DNA of 11,026 nt from an uncultured Ruminococcus sp. (GTDB lineage: Bacteria; Bacillota; Clostridia; Oscillospirales; Ruminococcaceae), in the NCBI GenBank assembly GCA_900553675.1, contig USEH01000057.1, positions 1 to 11,026 of the forward strand. Direction: 5' to 3'. Positions 6,745 through 11,026 of this stretch are shown piece by piece. Each line of letters opens with the position of its first letter. The first letter of the stretch is position 1. Below the pieces are notes generated by a model, which saw only the letters and a list, made by a program, of their open reading frames with translations, searched no databases and was not told the DNA's origin. The position numbers were made by a program, and so were the translations under genes.

Positions 6745-7551
6745 TTATTCAAGGTTGAGTCTTCTTTTAAGGAAGAAGGTCGTCAGCGCGGTGTAGATTG
6801 AAGCGAATATTGCTTGGAAAATAATAGACGCCAGCAGCGAAAGCGCAAAGGCACTTTGATACTGCTCCAGATTCTCAAAGTAGTATTCGATACCCTCCCT
6901 GGAGATAAGGGTTGTTATAATGCTCTCTACAGCCGAGAAGGCTATTACCAGTCCGATAGAGATAAGTGCCTTACACTTGTTGAAGGAGTAGCCCATCGAC
7001 ATCGCGGAGTATATCATTGAGTAGCTCTTTATGACCGACACTATCATCAGAATGATGACAAGGATAAGGTTGAGCCATCCGTTTGCGCTCAAATGAACAA
7101 GCGCGCTGAAAATGTCGCCGATAGCTTCAAAGGCTTCCGAAATATATTCTTTGTTGGACAGCACCGTGCAAAGAAGTATGCAGTTTATCGCTACTATCAC
7201 CGAAAGTATCTGGAAGACAAGCGAGCATAACAGCTTTGCCATGACGTTTGAAAGGGGCTTTACAGGCAGAGTGTTCATAAGATAACCTTCCTTGCCCAGC
7301 AGGTTTACTTTAAACCGCCTTATTGCAAAGATAAAGCTTAAAAGCATGGATGTAAACAGCAGGAACACAAAAACTATCATCACCAATGTGATCAACACGC
7401 CGATTACAGCCTGACTGGTGCTTGTTACTTTGCTCGGAGTTATTGCTAGCGACAGTGCCGCCATAATGCTCATTATTATAGCCGCTCCGAAAATCGGGAA
7501 AATCACCCTTCCGCAAGCTTTGAACTCATATTTATAAAGTTTTCCTAACAT
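6745..7551 (-). CDS. ABC-2 type transporter permease subunit
   Basis: Integral membrane protein of 268 residues with six predicted helices at about 14-37, 49-76, 104-131, 159-180, 196-216 and 236-262. The loop motif GKEGYLMNTLPV (86-97) is typical of permeases encoded beside YtrA-type regulators in Firmicutes. The ATG overlaps the last 7 nt of the ATPase gene and has GGGAGGA (7558-7564) upstream, so the two are translationally coupled and should form one transporter, with two permeases and two ATPases. Family members export peptides or respond to cell-wall-active antibiotics. The substrate here is not identifiable. Confidence 0.88.
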   Translation of the reverse strand: MLGKLYKYEFKACGRVIFPIFGAAIIMSIMAALSLAITPSKVTSTSQAVIGVLITLVMIVFVFLLFTSMLLSFIFAIRRFKVNLLGKEGYLMNTLPVKPLSNVMAKLLCSLVFQILSVIVAINCILLCTVLSNKEYISEAFEAIGDIFSALVHLSANGWLNLILVIILMIVSVIKSYSMIYSAMSMGYSFNKCKALISIGLVIAFSAVESIITTLISREGIEYYFENLEQYQSAFALSLLASIIFQAIFASIYTALTTFFLKRRLNLE

Positions 7552-8246
7552 CTGAATTCCTCCCTGAAAAGCGAGTCAACGCTCATTCCGCGCTGGTCGC
7601 GAATATTATCCACCATATCGTTGAGGACTATGGTTCCGTCCTTTATAAAGAATACCTCGTCGAGGATCTTTTCAACGTCCGAAATAAGGTGAGTGGAAAT
7701 AACCACCGCCGCTTCGGGGTTGTAGTTGGAGATGATGGTGTTTAAAATATAATCGCGGGTGGCAGGGTCAACGCCGCCTAAGGGTTCATCCAAAAGATAA
7801 AGCTTAGCCTCGCGGCTCATGGTTAAAACAAGCTGAACCTTTTCCTTGTTGCCCTTTGATAAGGTCTTGAACCGCTGATTTTCGTCAAGATTCAGGCTTT
7901 TAAGCATATCCTTGGCTTTTTCAAGCTTGAAATCAGCGTAGAAATCGCAGTAGAACTTTAAAAGCTCGCTTATCTTCATCCATTCGGGCAGCGAAACGCA
8001 GTCGGGCAGGTAGGATATATCCTTTTTGGACTGCACCCCGATTGGATTGCCGCAAATCTTGATCTCGCCGGAGGTGGGAGTTGAAAGACCGTTGGCTATT
8101 TTTATAAGAGTGGTTTTTCCGCTTCCGTTCGGACCCAGCAGACCGACAATTTTGCCGCCTGTTATTTCGATATTTACATCTTTCAGCGCGCCAACCGCGC
8201 CGTAGCTTTTACACAACCCTCTGCATTCCATCACAGTGTTGCTCAT
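7545..8246 (-). CDS. ABC transporter ATP-binding protein (YtrB/BcrA-like)
   Basis: Stand-alone ATPase of 233 residues that energises the adjacent permease on the cytoplasmic face. Walker A is GPNGSGKT (38-45), Walker B is LYLLDE (149-154) with catalytic Glu154, and the switch His is His187 in ISTHLISD. The signature is LSKGNKEK (129-136), a variant of LSGGQ seen in this ABC-2 exporter class. The usual Q-loop region reads SYLPDCV, with Pro-Asp instead of Gln near residue 81. The family's C-terminal extension is short. The start ATG has GAAAGGAA (8256-8263) about 10 nt upstream. It follows the GntR gene by 42 nt, so it lies in the same operon. Confidence 0.92.
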   Translation of the reverse strand: MSNTVMECRGLCKSYGAVGALKDVNIEITGGKIVGLLGPNGSGKTTLIKIANGLSTPTSGEIKICGNPIGVQSKKDISYLPDCVSLPEWMKISELLKFYCDFYADFKLEKAKDMLKSLNLDENQRFKTLSKGNKEKVQLVLTMSREAKLYLLDEPLGGVDPATRDYILNTIISNYNPEAAVVISTHLISDVEKILDEVFFIKDGTIVLNDMVDNIRDQRGMSVDSLFREEFRC

Positions 8247-8288
8247 ATTAAATCATTCCTTTCTGATTGTTCCCATATTAAAGCCGTG

Positions 8289-8654
8289 CTATGAGGCTTC
8301 GTCCATGCTTTCAAGAAGCTTTATCGCCGCTTTCCGGTCGTACCCGATTTTTCGCATACTGTCCAGAAAATCGGATATGCTTCTTCGGGCGATTTCAAGC
8401 TTTGCGCTTTGGATCACTCCAACATCCTCGGTGACAAACCGCCCGCTTGTGCGGTTTGATTGCATAAGCCCCATGCGTTCAAGTTCGGAAAGCGCGCGCT
8501 GCATTGTGTTGGGATTGACGCCTGCGGCAGAGGCAAGATCTCGCACCGACATTACCTTTTCCCCCGGACTTACCTCTCCCGAAACTATGAACAGCTTCAT
8601 CTGCTCGACTATCTGAGTGTAGATGGGTCGGTCGTCTGAAAATTCCCACTTCAT
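8289..8654 (-). CDS. GntR-family regulator, YtrA subfamily
   Basis: Small repressor of 121 residues. Residues about 8-75 form the GntR winged helix, with PIYTQIVEQMKLFIVSGEV leading to the conserved PGEKVMSVRDLA and the recognition helix NPNTMQRALSELERMG (47-62). The remaining 45 residues are a short helical dimer domain without the ligand-binding domain of larger GntR proteins, the mark of the YtrA subfamily. A GTG at 8663 is in frame but is part of the ribosome binding site, so the ATG at 8654 is the start. In Bacillus and relatives such genes lead ABC-2 exporter operons induced by cell-wall antibiotics. The same arrangement here suggests it represses this operon from the repeats overlapping the promoter. 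Confidence 0.93.
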   Translation of the reverse strand: MKWEFSDDRPIYTQIVEQMKLFIVSGEVSPGEKVMSVRDLASAAGVNPNTMQRALSELERMGLMQSNRTSGRFVTEDVGVIQSAKLEIARRSISDFLDSMRKIGYDRKAAIKLLESMDEAS

Positions 8655-8662
8655 TATATTCA

Positions 8663-8668
8663 CCTCCT
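8663..8668 (-). promoter_or_regulatory. Ribosome binding site of the ytrA-like gene
   Basis: AGGAGG lies 8 nt before the ATG at 8654. It overlaps the in-frame GTG at 8663, which is therefore excluded as a start. Confidence 0.85.
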
Positions 8669-8675
8669 GCCGTCA

Positions 8676-8709
8676 GTATTATTGTACCAATTGACTAATA
8701 CAGTAATAC
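8676..8709. promoter_or_regulatory. Operator-like repeats over the ytrA-like promoter
   Basis: Three copies of one hexamer: GTATTA at 8676-8681, and TAATAC (its reverse complement) at 8696-8701 and 8704-8709. The first two form an inverted pair with a 14-bp spacer; the last two are direct repeats 8 bp apart. They cover the -10 and the predicted transcription start, where an autorepressor would act. Binding by the GntR protein is inferred. Confidence 0.55.
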
Positions 8710-8731
8710 TACATGAAAACGGTTTTGTCAA
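8703..8731 (-). promoter_or_regulatory. Promoter of the ytrA-like ABC operon
   Basis: On the minus strand, TTGACA (8731-8726), a 17-bp spacer and TATTAC (8708-8703). The -35 is perfect and the -10 matches at four of six positions. The start would fall near 8696, giving a leader of about 40 nt. It lies immediately after the terminator of the upstream oxidoreductase gene, so the operon is independent. Confidence 0.7.
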
Positions 8732-8741
8732 GGGGTTTTTG

Positions 8742-8790
8742 AAAAAAATTCGCAGACATTCGGAAAAATTTCCTTGTGTCTGCGAATTTT
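8742..8790 (-). terminator. Intrinsic terminator of the glycoside hydrolase-oxidoreductase operon
   Basis: A perfect 14-bp stem (8790-8777 with 8758-8745) has an 18-nt loop that can itself pair (GGAAA/TTTCC). On the minus strand the stem leads into a run of seven T at 8748-8742. It begins 22 nt after the oxidoreductase stop codon. Confidence 0.9.
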
Positions 8791-8811
8791 ATATAAATGT
8801 ATGCTCAGCGA

Positions 8812-9798
8812 TTACTTTTCTGCCGGATATACAAGCCCCCAGTCGCGGCGGAGACTGTCCATTATCCTCATGACACCGACAGTTCCGGCGAGCGGCACTT
8901 TCCTGCTCTCGGCAAGACCCGCGCTAATACAGTTCTGCGCCTCGATAATCTCATACTCATAGCCGTTGCAGGGGTGAGGGGTAGTGCTCTCCTCAATCAG
9001 CTTGCATGACTTATCATAAAGCCTGACGGCACAGGTGCAGTGGAACCACGGGTCGAAGGCGATTCTGCCCTTTGTTCCAACTATCACCGCGCGGTTGTCG
9101 TTGTCGATATCAAAGCCCGCGACAAAGCTTGCGTAGGCGTTTTTATACTTCATTATAACGGTTTCGTTCAGGTCGATGCCCATATCGATGTTTGCAGCCG
9201 AGCTTATGCTATCCGGCTCGTATCCCAGAAAGGCGGTTATAAAGGTTATGGGATATACGCCCAGATCAAGAAGCGCGCCGCCGCCGAGCTTGGCATCGAA
9301 AAGTCTGTCCGAAAGGTTATACCGGTTCGGGCAGGAGAAGTCTGCGCGGATGGCGCGGATATCCCCTATCAGACCGGCTTCCACCCACTCCCTGGCTTTA
9401 AGGAACGCCGGCAGGCACTTCATCCACATAGCTTCCATAAAGAAAAGACCCTTTTGCTTAGCCAGCGATACAAGCTTTTCAAGCTCGCCGGAATTGAGCG
9501 TGATACTCTTTTCGCAGAGGACGTTTTTGCCGTTTTCCAAACAGAGCCGAGCGTTTTCATAATGGCAGCTCATCGGTGAAGCTATGTAAACGATATCCAC
9601 TTCGGGGTCGCGTGCAAGCTGCTCATAGCTTGAATACACCTTTTGCGCGCCTGTTTTGCGGGCAAATTCTTCCGCTTTCGCCGCCGTCCTCGAAGCGCAG
9701 GCGTACAGCCTTGCATCAGGGACGGAGTTTACGGCTTTTGCAAACGTGTAGGCTATCTTTCCGGTAGCCATTATTCCCCAGCTGTATATTTTTGACAT
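8812..9798 (-). CDS. Gfo/Idh/MocA-family NAD(P)-dependent oxidoreductase
   Basis: Two-domain cytoplasmic dehydrogenase of 328 residues. Residues 1-120 form the Rossmann domain with the dinucleotide motif WGIMATGKIA (7-16), ASRTAAKAEEFA, and the catalytic-Lys motif CEKS (95-98, Lys97), where most relatives have EKP. The C-terminal domain carries GGGALLDLGVYP (172-183), with Asp178 and Tyr182 in the substrate site. That motif is characteristic of the dihydrodiol dehydrogenase-like branch. The ATG at 9798 has GGAGGT 6 nt upstream; the longer frame from a TTG at 9819 overlaps the previous gene and has no such site. It follows the putative glycoside hydrolase by 13 nt, so it likely oxidises or epimerises a sugar released by that enzyme or its pathway. 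The exact substrate cannot be read from the sequence. Confidence 0.92.
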   Translation of the reverse strand: MSKIYSWGIMATGKIAYTFAKAVNSVPDARLYACASRTAAKAEEFARKTGAQKVYSSYEQLARDPEVDIVYIASPMSCHYENARLCLENGKNVLCEKSITLNSGELEKLVSLAKQKGLFFMEAMWMKCLPAFLKAREWVEAGLIGDIRAIRADFSCPNRYNLSDRLFDAKLGGGALLDLGVYPITFITAFLGYEPDSISSAANIDMGIDLNETVIMKYKNAYASFVAGFDIDNDNRAVIVGTKGRIAFDPWFHCTCAVRLYDKSCKLIEESTTPHPCNGYEYEIIEAQNCISAGLAESRKVPLAGTVGVMRIMDSLRRDWGLVYPAEK

Positions 9799-9804
9799 AT
9801 TAAT

Positions 9805-9810
9805 ACCTCC
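9805..9810 (-). promoter_or_regulatory. Ribosome binding site of the oxidoreductase gene
   Basis: GGAGGT lies 6 nt before the ATG at 9798, just after the TAA stop of the upstream glycoside hydrolase gene. It rules out the longer TTG-initiated frame. Confidence 0.8.
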
Positions 9811-9811
9811 G

Positions 9812-11026
9812 TTAACCAACTCTTACCGCCAGAACGGCGATTCCCTCTTTTCCGGGGAGATTTACGGTGACCGTACCCTGAACGCCCTGCATAACAGGAG
9901 TCCTAGTCATCTCCCAGATGTCTATAACCTCGATATCATAGCTTCCTCCATCCGGCAGGGTTATATAATTTATCGTCGAGCAGGTTCTGCCGTAGTACCA
10001 TATCGCGGCAGAGCCGTCTTTGCAGATTCCCGCCGCTCCCCTGCTTTTAAGGATAAACGGCTGTATTCTGTCGTCCGGCAGCGAGGTAAGTCCGCGCGCC
10101 CAGAAGTCGTATTTAAGATTTTCTGGCAGACCGTTCTTTTTAAGCTCAAGCACCTTTTCCTTTGTAAGCCACGCCATTCCCTGCGAATAATAATCCAGCG
10201 GCGAAGGCAGGCTCTCAACAATTCCGCGCAGGAAAGCTATCCTTTTCGGGCTCTCACCTTTCAGGATTCCGCCCTTTGCCCACCAAAGAACGTCCTGCGG
10301 ATCGTAAAATGTCTCGCCATGGGTGCAGTATCCACCGCAGACCACAGCCGTCCAGAAGCGATGAGTAAGCTCGAATCCGGAGAGGTTGCCCCAGCCGCAA
10401 TCGATGTTGCCCTCGTAGCATATCTCGTCAAAGACAACCGGCTTGCCGTATTTCGCCCTAAGCTCGGGGACTTCGCTCATGTTGATATCCTGAATCGAGC
10501 AGTGGGTGACCTCCGGCAGGGTGAAATCGTAGTAATCAAAGCAGTTGTGGTTGCTTAAAAGGTGGTGCGCAGGGTCGTTTTGCGATATGAACCGCCCGAA
10601 CTCTGCCCAGTCCTCGCGGGTGTACGGCATAAGGTCGTATTCGTTTGCAAGGCTCCACCAGACGTTGGGGTATGCGCATAATCTGCGGGTGATGTAGTTA
10701 AGATATGTTAAACTCTCTGCGCGGGACATCCTCGAAAATCCCCAGCGGTCGTATGGGTGGAACAGGATTATATCGCACTCAATGCCCATGCTGCCAAGCC
10801 TTTCGATTATGCTTTCAAACCGCCGCCAGAATCGGAAATCCGGTTTTTCGGGATTCCATCTGCCATCGGTCTTTTCAAAGGCGAACAGCTCCGGCTCGTT
10901 TTTGTTGAAGCAATAGTCCTTGGGGAAAACGCAGAAGCGCACCTTGTTAAAGGGAGACGCCGAGATTGATGCAAGGGTGGTTTCAACAAGCTCGTCCGGC
11001 TGGTGAGCAAGGGCATAGACGGTCGT
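9812..11026 (-). CDS. Putative glycoside hydrolase with TIM barrel (DUF5060/DUF4038-like; N-terminus off the right edge)
   Basis: 404 residues are visible and the frame stays open to the window edge, so the GTG at 10942 is internal and not the start. The visible start, TTVYALAHQPDELVETTL followed by SPFNKVRFCVFPKDY, is the early part of a barrel resembling DUF5060/DUF4038-type glycosidases. A conserved Asn-Glu pair lies at 128-129 (SLANEYDL), a candidate acid/base. FDEICYEG follows at 199-206 with Glu201 as candidate nucleophile, and THGE at 236-239 lies further on. From about 340 a beta-rich C-terminal domain follows, as in DUF5605-type tails. No export signal can be judged because the N-terminus is missing. 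The oxidoreductase gene follows 13 nt later in the same operon. I infer cleavage of a plant or host glycan. Family assignment is from recalled motif resemblance and the substrate is unknown. Confidence 0.78.
   Translation of the reverse strand, partial: TTVYALAHQPDELVETTLASISASPFNKVRFCVFPKDYCFNKNEPELFAFEKTDGRWNPEKPDFRFWRRFESIIERLGSMGIECDIILFHPYDRWGFSRMSRAESLTYLNYITRRLCAYPNVWWSLANEYDLMPYTREDWAEFGRFISQNDPAHHLLSNHNCFDYYDFTLPEVTHCSIQDINMSEVPELRAKYGKPVVFDEICYEGNIDCGWGNLSGFELTHRFWTAVVCGGYCTHGETFYDPQDVLWWAKGGILKGESPKRIAFLRGIVESLPSPLDYYSQGMAWLTKEKVLELKKNGLPENLKYDFWARGLTSLPDDRIQPFILKSRGAAGICKDGSAAIWYYGRTCSTINYITLPDGGSYDIEVIDIWEMTRTPVMQGVQGTVTVNLPGKEGIAVLAVRVG

Noticed and set aside
8682..8873. 63-codon plus-strand frame between the ytrA-like gene and the oxidoreductase gene
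   Set aside because: It runs across a terminator stem and promoter and into the antisense of the oxidoreductase gene, with no plausible start signal.
9040..9579. 179-codon open frame on the plus strand within the oxidoreductase gene
   Set aside because: The opposite strand encodes a complete Gfo/Idh/MocA protein with its own ribosome binding site; this frame lies wholly inside it and shows no domain.
10940..10942. GTG as the start of the glycoside hydrolase
   Set aside because: The frame continues upstream with conserved-looking barrel sequence to the window edge, so the true start lies outside.

Overview
The window reads as a piece of a Clostridia-type Firmicutes chromosome, probably a gut member of the Ruminococcaceae/Oscillospiraceae group. 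The clues are AGGAGG-type ribosome binding sites, TTGACA/TATAAT promoters in AT-rich gaps, a lipoprotein signal, a YtrA-type GntR regulator and a MarR-plus-paired-ABC-exporter operon. The taxon is inferred. I saw no tRNA, rRNA, CRISPR array, transposase or phage gene.

Layout. (A) Positions 1-3743, minus strand: marR, then two ABC half-exporter genes, with short gaps that suggest one operon. The second exporter gene runs off the left edge. The first carries Asp and Gln in place of the catalytic Glu and switch His, the pattern of the degenerate partner in a heterodimeric exporter. A near-consensus promoter with a 16-bp palindrome over its -10 precedes marR and suggests autoregulation. (B) Positions 4122-6581, plus strand: two tandem paralogous SGNH/GDSL hydrolases behind an extended -10 promoter. 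The first has no export signal and the second is a predicted lipoprotein, so related esterase activities appear to sit on both sides of the membrane. (C) Positions 6587-6732: a convergent junction with a 20-bp-stem bidirectional terminator nested in a longer imperfect inverted repeat, followed by a second hairpin. (D) Positions 6745-8654, minus strand: a YtrA-like GntR regulator, an ABC ATPase and a six-helix ABC-2 type permease, with promoter and operator-like repeats upstream. (E) Positions 8742-11026, minus strand: a putative glycoside hydrolase open at the right edge, a Gfo/Idh/MocA oxidoreductase 13 nt behind it, and a strong terminator.

Regions A and D are self-regulated export modules of familiar type, likely for drugs, peptides or cell-envelope stress. 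Regions B and E look like glycan metabolism: ester removal from substituted glycans, glycoside cleavage and sugar oxidation. No clearly new multi-gene system is visible. The most unusual items are the two-compartment SGNH pair, the nested inverted repeat at the convergent junction, and the glycoside hydrolase/oxidoreductase pair whose substrate is unknown.
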